Positions 1 through 6,642 are shown, counted from the first letter of the stretch. The stretch: 8,154 nucleotides of DNA from Candidatus Sumerlaeota bacterium (GCA_021160705.1 JAGHBZ010000160.1:1-8154), one strand, 5' to 3'. The notes: a model not told the origin generated them from the letters alone. Numbers and translations are program-made.

Positions 1-65
1 GCCTAAAAATAGAAACCTTAAGAGGTATAAGCATCGTCTTGAAGGCATAATAAAGATATAAAGGT

Positions 66-74
66 TTTTCCACA
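66..74 (+). promoter_or_regulatory. DnaA box 1 (TTTTCCACA)
   Basis: Exact match to TTWTNCACA. It forms the left arm of a palindrome with the inverted box at 80-88, separated by the five bases AAAGC. Confidence 0.55.
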
Positions 75-79
75 AAAGC

Positions 80-88
80 TGTGGAAAA
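80..88 (-). promoter_or_regulatory. DnaA box 2 (TTTTCCACA on the minus strand)
   Basis: Exact match read on the minus strand, in the context GGTTTTCCACAGC. It is inverted relative to box 1, so the pair could also fold as a 9-bp hairpin. Confidence 0.55.
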
Positions 89-165
89 CCCCTTCACCAC
101 TTTTTTGATTGAAAATACAATACTTACAATGATTATATTTCACAAAAATAAAATATATACACAGG

Positions 166-174
166 TTTTCCACA
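166..174 (+). promoter_or_regulatory. DnaA box 3 (TTTTCCACA)
   Basis: Exact match in the context GGTTTTCCACAG, the same extended core as box 2. A one-mismatch box (ATATACACA, 155-163) lies directly upstream, giving a closely spaced direct pair. Confidence 0.55.
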
Positions 175-269
175 GATTCTTACTTCTTATTTAAAGTCCA
201 GATTTTACATAATTTCCCATAATAGCTATCCTTCTGTGTATGAAAAAGAGCTAAAATGATGTAAAAAAC

Positions 270-278
270 TTTTCCACA
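270..278 (+). promoter_or_regulatory. DnaA box 4 (TTTTCCACA)
   Basis: Exact match in the context CTTTTCCACAGC. It is the box nearest the 3' end of the membrane acyltransferase gene, about 50 bases from its stop codon. Confidence 0.5.
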
Positions 279-328
279 GCATTTAAAAATAAAGAAAAAG
301 AACCAGTTGGGGCGTGAGAGGCAGACTC

Positions 329-1471
329 CTAAATCTTGATGAAAATACGTTTTTGATACAGGGGGATGAGGAGTATACACCAGAGGATGATGTAGCTGAT
401 AGCATAGAACAGCGAACCATTGAGGTTGCCAGCCCAGGAGGCAAACCAGTATTTATAGATGTAGGTCTTCAGGGCAATGGTAGTGCCATCAGCCAGCTGA
501 AGTTTAATCAGATAAAGCAACCGAGCCACAACCCCTGAGGCAACATAGAAGAATATTGCGTTTGTGCCAAACACCACGAATGGATATGCCCATTTTCTGT
601 AGCCTTTAATTTCAATTAGCCAGTAACACATTGCCAGGAAATGCAATGCGAGTCCTGCCATAAACACCACGTAGGAGCTCGTCCAGAGATTCTTGTTTAT
701 TGGAAACCATATATTCATAATGCAACCGAGAACCAGCCCGACGTTACCGAACACAAACATCAGGATGGTCTTTTCGAGATGCGTCTTAGAGGAATGAAGG
801 AGGTTGCCGGTCAGCACCCCGAACAGGGTGGTGGAAATAGCAGGAATAGTGCTGAGGATACCTTCAGGGTCAAAGTTGCCAAGCCAGAGTTTGCCAGGGA
901 TGAGTTTTCGGTCAATATAGCCAACGAGGTTGCCCTCTTGAGAGAGGTCGCCAGCGCCAAAACCAGGTACGGGCACAAGTTTCATCAAAGCCCAGTATAT
1001 GATTAGCAGGCTGACAGCCCAGTATGCGCGTCCCTTCACACCGCAATTCATTACAATGATTGAGGCAAAGAAATAACACAGTGCAATCCGCTGAAGCACC
1101 CCAGGTATTCGTAGTTTTGAGAGGTCAAATTCCGGGATAATACACTTTGGGAAAAACGCCAGCAATAATCCCAGTACAAAAAGTATGACACTTCGCTTGA
1201 GTACGTGCGTGAAGAGTTTTGACCGGGTGTCGCCACGCCCAAGACGTTTAGCAAAAGAAAAAGTCATCGCCACTCCGACAATAAAGAGAAAGAACGGAAA
1301 AATCATATCCGTTGGTGTCCAGCCGTGCCATTCAGCGTGGCGTAATGATGGATAGACATAACGCCAGCTGCCGGGATTGTTGACCAGAATCATACCAGCA
1401 ATGGTAATCCCACGAAATACATCAAGGGAGAGGAGTCGTCCCTGCTCAGTCAATTGAATATGCTCAGCCAA
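329..1471 (-). CDS. Membrane acyltransferase, HGSNAT/NagX (DUF5009) family
   Basis: A 380-residue polytopic inner-membrane protein with roughly ten hydrophobic segments, a normal length for COG4299-type proteins. Family hallmarks are visible: RLLSLDVFRG at 12-21, HAEWHGWTPTDMIFPFFLF at 45-63, RIPGVLQRI at 121-129, DPEGILSTIPA around 201-211, and KNLWTSSYVVFMAG around 260-273. His45 occupies the place of the acetyl-accepting histidine of human heparan-alpha-glucosaminide N-acetyltransferase. By family knowledge such proteins move an acetyl group from cytoplasmic acetyl-CoA to an amino sugar across the membrane; the bacterial substrate is unknown. The start is TTG: an in-frame TGA lies three codons upstream, the next Met is residue 27 (after the first motif), and an SD precedes the TTG. 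The gene follows the GT-C-like gene by 151 bases and ends beside the candidate origin. Confidence 0.85.
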   Translation of the reverse strand: MAEHIQLTEQGRLLSLDVFRGITIAGMILVNNPGSWRYVYPSLRHAEWHGWTPTDMIFPFFLFIVGVAMTFSFAKRLGRGDTRSKLFTHVLKRSVILFVLGLLLAFFPKCIIPEFDLSKLRIPGVLQRIALCYFFASIIVMNCGVKGRAYWAVSLLIIYWALMKLVPVPGFGAGDLSQEGNLVGYIDRKLIPGKLWLGNFDPEGILSTIPAISTTLFGVLTGNLLHSSKTHLEKTILMFVFGNVGLVLGCIMNIWFPINKNLWTSSYVVFMAGLALHFLAMCYWLIEIKGYRKWAYPFVVFGTNAIFFYVASGVVARLLYLIKLQLADGTTIALKTYIYKYWFASWAGNLNGSLFYAISYIILWCILLIPLYQKRIFIKI

Positions 1472-1473
1472 TG

Positions 1474-1482
1474 CTCCACCTC
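1474..1482 (-). promoter_or_regulatory. Ribosome binding site fixing a TTG start
   Basis: Minus-strand GAGGTGGAG lies two bases before the TTG at 1471; its GAGGTG core is five bases away. With the in-frame TGA just upstream, it supports TTG as the initiation codon of the HGSNAT-like protein. Confidence 0.7.
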
Positions 1483-1622
1483 AACTTTAGCGTTAAAGAA
1501 GAACTAATTGGTTTAATTGGTTATTGTTTGTACGATTACAATATATGTGCAATACTAAAATCGCTCGGTAATCAGCCAGGTAGTGCCCGGTCGCTGGGTG
1601 TAAATGGCGGCAAAAATTGGTT

Positions 1623-3707
1623 TTAATAAAACCCGAAGAATCGCTCTTTGATGGGAACGCCACAGAAATGATTGTAATAGAGAAAAGGCAATGTCCAGAG
1701 GAATTGATACACAATAAGGGTAATGAGAATATACCGACGCCAGCGGGTCTTAACGAACCGTAAAATGAAGAGAAATGAGATAAACTGCAGGACTACAGAA
1801 TGAAGAGAAAATAAGTCCCAGTCCTTGGGGTACGGGTAAGATGGCGAGAGTAAAAATGCACCGGCAATAAAAAACAACCCTGTGAGAGTTAACGCCAGCC
1901 ATCTTGCATCTGAGGCTATTCTTCTTACATAGAGCAGATTTAAGACCACAAACAGGAAAATCGCCATCGGGTTGAGAAACATCCATTCAGCGACCGTTTG
2001 TTTGAGATGCGAAGCAGTCGCCAGACCGTAAATATGAGGTCCGTGCGGTCTATTTGATAAGAGAAAGACTTTTGAGAGTGGGCGATTTGTGCTCCCATAC
2101 AGGAACTCCAATCCATATCGCGGAACATCCCTTTTCAGGCGGTCTAAATCAAATTTATAATGAAGAGTAAACAGGAGAAACATACATTGTGCCCAGATAA
2201 AACCAGCCAGAAAAAGTGTAAACAATACAGCCCTTCCGGTGAGCCAGACTCTTTTGATTATGCGTGTGCGTGAATGGAAGAACTCTTTTACCCACGCCAC
2301 AATTACAACTGGCAGAAAAAGTGCGCTGGAGAGGTGATGGAGATAATTAAAGAACGCACCAGCGCTTAATCCGACCACTGAGGTCTTTTTCCTGCAATAT
2401 TCACCGAAAAGAAAAAGCACGAACACGGAGAGGCAAATGACCGAGGCATATACCTCTACATAACCAAAAAATTCCGCTACCGCTGGCAGGGTAATCAATG
2501 AGAGAAACACCAGCCAGTGCTCTCTGGAGTTTCTTCCCCAGGTTCTTGAGAGCAGTAGTAGGACAACAATGAACAGTACGCCCCAGAGTGCTGAATAAAC
2601 AGGAATGGTTCGGTACCAGGCGAAGAAGAATCCGGGAAAGAGTGCCTTCACAGAGAGCTTAAAACCGTCATACAAAGCAAGAGCAAATGGATTATGATAC
2701 GTATACCCTAACATCAAGGGACCATACCCGTCGCCATAAATAGCATTGCTTCGCCACACCCAGAACACATACGCACCTGCAAAGATGAGCAGAGCGTAGC
2801 CAATGGTTCGGAGTGGTATTTTTCTTCGTCGCCACCACCGGGAGATTAGACCTATCATATCATATACCCAGAAAGCTACAGAGGGTAAACAGCATAGACT
2901 CCCAGCGATAAAGACAGACCAGAGCCAGAATTGCTCCATTCGGGGAAAGAAGAACCCTGACCAGCGATTGGTAGTCGGTGCAAGTGCGGATACCCATCGC
3001 CAGACTAATACAACCACAAGCAGTGCCAGATATGGAAAGATGACGACTTTCTTCCGGATGGAGAGCCACAGAGCACAAATCCCCGCCACACCACCTATTA
3101 TAAGAAGCAATGTATTTGCTTTAGCGTCTGATTCCTTTTCAGAAGAGAGCTCAGAGAGAAGCAGCTCTGATGCAAGTGGATAGTTACCTTTTTTAAACTT
3201 GTCGTTGCTATTCTCTCTGTAAAAAAAGTAGGAGCTGAGCGGGGTGAAATGCCAGTTGAACTTTTCAATCCAGAAAGTCTTTAATCCCGGTGGTCGTTCA
3301 ATCCCAATAAATAAAGGTCTCTGCCAGGCTTTATTCACTCTGATGCGATACTCGAACCAGTCAAGGTGGTCTTTTCCTGTTGTCCATTGGCTTGTAGCAA
3401 TCTCTCTGTCAGGTATGCCGTCGTGGTTGCTGTCTTCATAAATGAGCACCCGCATCTTCCCTCGCCCGCCAAAGTGCAAATACCGTGCTTTTATGTGGAG
3501 CATCTGACCGGAACGCAGAGGTTCTCCCTCATACTGCCACAGAAGAGCGGTCGCCCTGCCAGTGGGATTTGAGCGTTTTGTCGCCTGAATGTAATGAAAA
3601 GTATCTTTGTGCTGGATATAAAATCGCCAGCCAAGTGTTACCCCACTTAAAAGCAGGAGCAAATAGACAAGATTTGCATAAGTTTTTTGTGTTTGAAACT
3701 CTCTCAT
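1623..3707 (-). CDS. Polytopic membrane protein, GT-C glycosyltransferase-like, with N-terminal exported domain
   Basis: 694 residues. A signal anchor (about 11-26) is followed by an extracytoplasmic, probably beta-sandwich domain (about 40-160) containing a calcium-type loop D92-x-N94-x-D96-G-x-x-D100. A second membrane segment (about 198-215) leads into a many-segment membrane body to residue 680. Conserved-looking spots are the loop YGDGYGPLML (324-333), which sits where GT-C enzymes keep their catalytic acidic residue, FFGYVEVYA (413-421), and PKDWDLFS (627-634) in a late loop. The layout resembles lipid-linked-sugar-dependent glycosyltransferases (PMT/ArnT fold), but no characterised family is identified and the substrate is unknown. 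The start at 3707 was chosen because the frame's longer version runs 52 codons back over the end of the PA14 gene; no strong SD is seen. It starts 26 bases after that gene's stop, so the two are probably one transcript. Confidence 0.75.
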   Translation of the reverse strand: MREFQTQKTYANLVYLLLLLSGVTLGWRFYIQHKDTFHYIQATKRSNPTGRATALLWQYEGEPLRSGQMLHIKARYLHFGGRGKMRVLIYEDSNHDGIPDREIATSQWTTGKDHLDWFEYRIRVNKAWQRPLFIGIERPPGLKTFWIEKFNWHFTPLSSYFFYRENSNDKFKKGNYPLASELLLSELSSEKESDAKANTLLLIIGGVAGICALWLSIRKKVVIFPYLALLVVVLVWRWVSALAPTTNRWSGFFFPRMEQFWLWSVFIAGSLCCLPSVAFWVYDMIGLISRWWRRRKIPLRTIGYALLIFAGAYVFWVWRSNAIYGDGYGPLMLGYTYHNPFALALYDGFKLSVKALFPGFFFAWYRTIPVYSALWGVLFIVVLLLLSRTWGRNSREHWLVFLSLITLPAVAEFFGYVEVYASVICLSVFVLFLFGEYCRKKTSVVGLSAGAFFNYLHHLSSALFLPVVIVAWVKEFFHSRTRIIKRVWLTGRAVLFTLFLAGFIWAQCMFLLFTLHYKFDLDRLKRDVPRYGLEFLYGSTNRPLSKVFLLSNRPHGPHIYGLATASHLKQTVAEWMFLNPMAIFLFVVLNLLYVRRIASDARWLALTLTGLFFIAGAFLLSPSYPYPKDWDLFSLHSVVLQFISFLFILRFVKTRWRRYILITLIVYQFLWTLPFLYYNHFCGVPIKERFFGFY

Positions 3708-3733
3708 AGGCTTAAACAGCGGGACGATTTTTC

Positions 3734-4309
3734 TCAGGGTATAGCTGGTATTAAGTCTTTTGCAGTGAGCAGAGCGAACTTCTTTTGCCCTTTTTCCCGC
3801 CAGGAGAGCTCCGCATAACCACCATAGCTGATTATCCTGAGTGCGAGTTCTATTGAATGCCATCCGCTTTTTAAGGGTATTTCTTTTAATAATCTTGTAT
3901 TCCAGGACTTATCAGTCCAGAAATCTGCGACCTTTTTCCCGTCAATAAATAACCTTGCCCCATCCTTAAATTTGAAGTGGAATTCATAAATAGCAGACTT
4001 CTTAACTTTAAGTCTTCCTACAAGTCTGCAGGAAAAGCGCCAGTGCTTAATTGTAACCCCAGGCACCCCGTCGGCAGGGATTTTCAACGGCAGACCCTTA
4101 GCGTGGTAGATGATTTTCTTCAGATGCTTACACTCTGTGTCTGTATACACAAATATCAGGAGTCCATTTGGCGTACCTATCATTCCCTTCGGCAGTATAA
4201 TTCTATTCACTCCATATCCTTCTTTTTGTATCCGGTAGAGACAGTAGCTCCCTTCTATCAAAAGGATGAACAATAAGAATAAAATCAAAGGGATTGGTAT
4301 TCTTCGCAT
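3734..4309 (-). CDS. Signal-anchored PA14-domain protein
   Basis: 191 residues. The N-terminus (MRR then hydrophobic 5-20) is a signal peptide or single membrane anchor, so the rest is exported. Residues about 85-176 fit a PA14 domain: the YEFHFKFKDGARLFIDGKKV stretch (108-127) has the typical DG...LFIDG strands, followed by the LKSGWHSIEL turn (146-155) and AELSW (166-170). PA14 domains are beta-barrels that often bind carbohydrate, commonly in glycosidases, adhesins and glycosyltransferases. Asp116 and Asp123 are the usual conserved acidic positions. No catalytic domain is attached, so it may be a glycan-binding partner of the adjacent GT-C-like membrane protein. The start is well supported: AGAGG lies five bases before the ATG, and a near-consensus promoter lies just upstream. 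Confidence 0.8.
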   Translation of the reverse strand: MRRIPIPLILFLLFILLIEGSYCLYRIQKEGYGVNRIILPKGMIGTPNGLLIFVYTDTECKHLKKIIYHAKGLPLKIPADGVPGVTIKHWRFSCRLVGRLKVKKSAIYEFHFKFKDGARLFIDGKKVADFWTDKSWNTRLLKEIPLKSGWHSIELALRIISYGGYAELSWREKGQKKFALLTAKDLIPAIP

Positions 4310-4343
4310 CTCAACCTCTGGTAATGAGTCGTAATGGGGCTAT

Positions 4344-4372
4344 ATTAGACTTATTTATCCTCATTTGGTCAA
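4344..4372 (-). promoter_or_regulatory. Sigma70-like promoter for the PA14/GT-C-like unit
   Basis: On the minus strand, -35 TTGACC (4367-4372), a 17-base spacer and -10 TCTAAT (4344-4349), each 5 of 6 to consensus. The predicted transcription start near 4337 would give a leader of about 28 bases that includes the SD of the PA14 gene. It lies downstream of the gltA hairpin, which fits an independent transcript. Confidence 0.6.
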
Positions 4373-4431
4373 GTATCATTATTAGGAGAACAAAATATAA
4401 GAGCAAGGGGTTAGGGTGGTGTGCATAATAA

Positions 4432-4467
4432 AGGGCACCGGGTAGTATTAGTAGTATCCGGTGCCCT
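4432..4467 (-). terminator. Hairpin downstream of gltA
   Basis: AGGGCACCGG (4432-4441) pairs exactly with CCGGTGCCCT (4458-4467), and three further pairs (one G-U) extend the stem to 13 bp around a 10-base loop. It begins 28 bases after the gltA stop. On the minus strand it is followed by TTATTATG, a weak U-tract, so termination is likely but may be partial; the hairpin may also protect the mRNA 3' end. Confidence 0.6.
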
Positions 4468-4494
4468 ATAAGTGAGAGAGGATGTAAAGACCAC

Positions 4495-5754
4495 TCAGCT
4501 ACGCTGTTCAATGGGTACGTAGTCCTGTTTAATCGGACCGACATAGACCGCACGGGGTCGGAATATTCGGTTCTGAGCAAGATACTCCAGCACGCGAGCA
4601 GTCCAGCCAGAGACACGGCTGACCGCAAAGATTGGAGTGAACATAGGGGTCTCAATACCCATTGCCCTGTATACAATGCCACTGTAGAAATCAACGTTTG
4701 GAAAGACTTTTTTCTCTTTGCCGAGTTCAGCGCAGACAATATCATCAAGTTTGACCGCAATCTCAAAGAGTTTGCGGTGTTCCGGGTTACGCTCCGAGAG
4801 CATATCAGCGAGGGGTTTGAGGATACGTGCACGAGGGTCATACGCCTTATAGACCCGGTGACCGAACCCCATAACTTTACGTTTGGTCTCTCGTGCTTTT
4901 CTGAACCAGGGTTCAACATTTTCCGGAGAACCAATTTCATCCAGGTCGTAGAGCACGCGTTCGTTTGCACCACCATGAAGCGGTCCCTTCAGGCTACCGA
5001 TACCCGCTGAGATAGAGCTATACATATCAGAGAGGGAGGAGTTGACCACCATTGTAGTAAATGTAGATGCATTCATCCCGTGGTCGGCATGAAGGATTAA
5101 TGCCACGTCCATAATGCGTTCCAGCACAGGGTCGGGTTTTTCGCCGGTCATCATATAAAGGAAATTCCCGGCATGGCTGAGGGCGGGGTCAGGCTCAATG
5201 GGTTCAGCGCCTTTGCGAATTCGGGCAACGGCTCCAGCCAGAGTTGCCAGCTGTGCGATTAATTTAATAGCCACCTCTCTTTCAGCCTCCACAGTGGTCT
5301 GCTCTGCGGTCTCATCCATCATCCCCAGTATAGAGACTGCGGTTCGCAGTGCTGACATAGGATGTGTCTTTGAGGTTGGCAGACTCTTAAGGATGTCAAC
5401 GACCTGTTTTGGTACGGGCATATTGTCCTTGAGTTTCTTCTTAAAGTCATCCAGCTCCTGCTGGGTGGGCAGTTTGCCGAAAAGTAAGAGATACGAAGTC
5501 TCCTCAAATGAGGACTTCTCTGCCAGGTCAAATATATTGTAGCCACGATAGATTAGCCAACCTTTTGTGCCATTGACATAGCCAATAGTTGTCTCGCAAG
5601 CAATTGCGCCCTCCAGACCTCTTCCGAGCTGGACACTCACAGGCCATTGAACCCCTCCGGTTAGCTGAGGCTCTGGTTCTGAATCTGTCTCCTGGAGCGC
5701 TTTAATCCCAGCCTCACGGATAATGTCGTTCACTTTTTTAACGTCATCATTCAT
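4495..5754 (-). CDS. gltA: Citrate synthase
   Basis: Condenses oxaloacetate and acetyl-CoA to citrate in the cytoplasm, the entry step of the TCA cycle. The 419-residue protein carries the full family signature: LHADHGMNAS (221-230, with oxaloacetate-binding histidines), GPLHGGANE with catalytic His260, MGFGHRVYKAYDPRA with His299 and Arg308, NVDFYSG with catalytic Asp355, and FAVSRVSGW with Arg380. These correspond to His264, His305 and Asp362 of the E. coli enzyme. An N-terminal tail of about 45 residues precedes the usual small-domain start (ETTIGYVNG). 2-methylcitrate synthase is a close relative and cannot be excluded by eye, but the korC neighbour favours citrate synthase. The ATG is preceded by AGGAGGTG about ten bases away. 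It lies 60 bases after korC and is followed by a hairpin, so the two are probably co-transcribed. Confidence 0.95.
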   Translation of the reverse strand: MNDDVKKVNDIIREAGIKALQETDSEPEPQLTGGVQWPVSVQLGRGLEGAIACETTIGYVNGTKGWLIYRGYNIFDLAEKSSFEETSYLLLFGKLPTQQELDDFKKKLKDNMPVPKQVVDILKSLPTSKTHPMSALRTAVSILGMMDETAEQTTVEAEREVAIKLIAQLATLAGAVARIRKGAEPIEPDPALSHAGNFLYMMTGEKPDPVLERIMDVALILHADHGMNASTFTTMVVNSSLSDMYSSISAGIGSLKGPLHGGANERVLYDLDEIGSPENVEPWFRKARETKRKVMGFGHRVYKAYDPRARILKPLADMLSERNPEHRKLFEIAVKLDDIVCAELGKEKKVFPNVDFYSGIVYRAMGIETPMFTPIFAVSRVSGWTARVLEYLAQNRIFRPRAVYVGPIKQDYVPIEQRS

Positions 5755-5780
5755 AGTTTTAATTCACCTCCTCTAAACTT

Positions 5781-5809
5781 TTAATATTGAGATAAAATCA
5801 AATATTCAA
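5781..5809 (-). promoter_or_regulatory. Possible internal promoter before gltA
   Basis: Minus-strand TTGAAT (5804-5809), a 17-base spacer and TATTAA (5781-5786), each 4 of 6 to consensus, lie in the korC-gltA gap. The predicted start near 5774 would put the SD (5765-5772) at the very 5' end of the mRNA. In such AT-rich DNA this could be chance. Confidence 0.3.
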
Positions 5810-5814
5810 GTTTT

Positions 5815-6372
5815 TTAATCCAGGAGTTTTTTGCCCTGAGCAAGCAGATACCCTGTCTCCAGGGCACGGCGGTTGAGCACTTCAGTGCCTTTAGGCACAC
5901 GTGCCAGTACTGCCTTCTCCAGAGATTCTTTGCTCACGATACCGGTCTTCTCTGCGATTATGCCCAGTGCCACGATGTTGGCTACAATCTCCTTGCCCAC
6001 GTATTCACGTGCCACCCTTATTATTGGGTAGCCGTACATCTTGAAAGGCGGATTCTTAACATTGGGTTTCACATAGTCGCTATCGTATATAAGTATTCCA
6101 TCAGGTTTTAAGGACTTGTGGTAATTATCAAAAGACTCCTGGGTTAATGTCATCAGGAGGTCAATTTCTTCAGCCTTGGGGTAGTCGATTTCACCGTCCG
6201 AGATGACTACATCGGAGCGACTTGCTCCACCTCGTGCTTCAGGTCCATAGGACTGGGTCTGCGCAACATTTTTACCATCGTAAATACCCACCGCCTCGGC
6301 AAGGATGACTCCGGCAAGAATCATCCCCTGCCCCCCGGAGCCGCTTTGTCTGACCGCATAACGTTCCGTCAT
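5815..6372 (-). CDS. korC: 2-oxoacid:ferredoxin oxidoreductase gamma subunit (KorC-like)
   Basis: 185 residues, the usual size of a stand-alone gamma subunit. GSGGQG (11-16) near the N-terminus and AQTQSYGPEARGG (37-49) are the signature motifs of the pyruvate/2-ketoacid ferredoxin oxidoreductase gamma domain. KorC acts with the KorA and KorB subunits, usually also a ferredoxin-like KorD, in CoA-dependent conversion between 2-oxoglutarate and succinyl-CoA using ferredoxin. The 2-oxoglutarate assignment rests on sequence feel and on the neighbouring citrate synthase; a pyruvate or branched-chain 2-oxoacid enzyme is possible. The ATG at 6372 is preferred over an in-frame TTG at 6450 because the family begins just before the GSGGQG motif and a purine-rich SD precedes it. 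The alpha and beta genes are not adjacent upstream, where they would be expected. Confidence 0.85.
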   Translation of the reverse strand: MTERYAVRQSGSGGQGMILAGVILAEAVGIYDGKNVAQTQSYGPEARGGASRSDVVISDGEIDYPKAEEIDLLMTLTQESFDNYHKSLKPDGILIYDSDYVKPNVKNPPFKMYGYPIIRVAREYVGKEIVANIVALGIIAEKTGIVSKESLEKAVLARVPKGTEVLNRRALETGYLLAQGKKLLD

Positions 6373-6377
6373 TTTAT

Positions 6378-6389
6378 CTCCCGCCTCCT
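6378..6389 (-). promoter_or_regulatory. Ribosome binding site deciding the korC start
   Basis: Minus-strand AGGAGGCGGGAG ends five bases before the ATG at 6372. It contains two SD-like cores (AGGAGG and GGGAG) and supports the short start over the TTG 26 codons upstream. Confidence 0.65.
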
Positions 6390-6532
6390 CTTTTTGCTTC
6401 TCTTGAAGAGTGAAACCTTTTATTTTTATGTACTCTCGTGGAAAACTCAAGTTAGTTTTTATCCACTAACCTTGTACCTTCTCCACTACTCTAATCTCCC
6501 CGGTCCAGCTCCCTCTTAGCATAGAAGAAATT

Positions 6533-6562
6533 TTTATAGTGCCAGAGATTGAGCAAGTGCAA
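6533..6562 (-). promoter_or_regulatory. Weak promoter candidate for korC-gltA
   Basis: Minus-strand TTGCAC (6557-6562), an 18-base spacer and TATAAA (6533-6538). The -10 matches 5 of 6 but the -35 only 3 of 6. It would give a leader of about 155 bases before korC. It is offered because the pair appears to need its own promoter after the restriction gene. Confidence 0.25.
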
Positions 6563-6642
6563 TAAGGTACAAACCTTCCACCCTGTGCAATCTGCTATGG
6601 TTGATTCCTCTACAAGAACGACTATGAAACTTTTTAGTAAAA

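Larger units (their letters stand above)
1..328. other. Gene-free AT-rich region, candidate oriC or DnaA-box cluster
   Basis: No convincing coding region lies here. The stretch holds four exact matches to the DnaA box consensus TTWTNCACA, all of the form TTTTCCACA, at 66-74 (+), 80-88 (-), 166-174 (+) and 270-278 (+). Three share the longer core TTTTCCACAG. Two one-mismatch boxes sit at 136-144 (TATTTCACA) and 155-163 (ATATACACA). Between and beside the boxes are long A/T runs (about 100-160 and 180-300) that could serve as a DNA unwinding element. A clustered, partly inverted set of DnaA boxes in AT-rich intergenic DNA is the usual bacterial oriC signature. Against it: no dnaA, dnaN, rpmH or gidA is visible, and the neighbouring genes run toward the region. 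It could instead be a titration site like datA, or sites for another regulator. Confidence 0.5.
6373..6642. other. Gap between the restriction gene and korC
   Basis: Reading all three minus-strand frames shows no gene with a start and SD. Two stretches of about 45 codons are open (one ending at a TAG near 6466, one at a TAG near 6496), but neither has a recognisable domain, and nothing resembles the C-terminus of KorB. The gap holds one weak promoter candidate and short inverted repeats around 6438-6470. Confidence 0.4.

Noticed and set aside
66..88. Intrinsic terminator made by the DnaA-box palindrome
   Set aside because: No direct U-tract follows on either strand, and the same 9-mer recurs alone at 166-174 and 270-278, which a terminator would not explain.
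180..380. 66-residue open frame on the minus strand
   Set aside because: It starts inside the acyltransferase gene, lacks an SD, crosses a DnaA box and has an unprotein-like composition.
641..1006. 121-codon plus-strand frame
   Set aside because: It is antisense to the acyltransferase, whose family motifs are unmistakable. The other plus-strand frames at 2803-3183, 3977-4276 and 5198-5542 are likewise shadows of real minus-strand genes.
3708..3863. 52-codon N-terminal extension of the GT-C-like protein
   Set aside because: It lies over the 3' end of the PA14 gene, and the translated extension is not hydrophobic or domain-like. The ATG at 3707 directly precedes a clean signal anchor.
4311..4976. 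221-codon minus-strand frame overlapping gltA
   Set aside because: It is an out-of-frame reading of the citrate synthase gene continuing into the intergenic hairpin and promoter; it has no recognisable domain.
6373..6450. 26-codon extension of korC from a TTG
   Set aside because: Gamma subunits begin just before the GSGGQG motif, and the ATG at 6372 has a good SD while the TTG has none.
6438..6464. Further DnaA boxes (GTGGAAAA and TTATCCACT) before korC
   Set aside because: Each has one mismatch and they lie far from the left-end cluster; similar near-matches (such as TTTTCCACC near 7096) are expected by chance.
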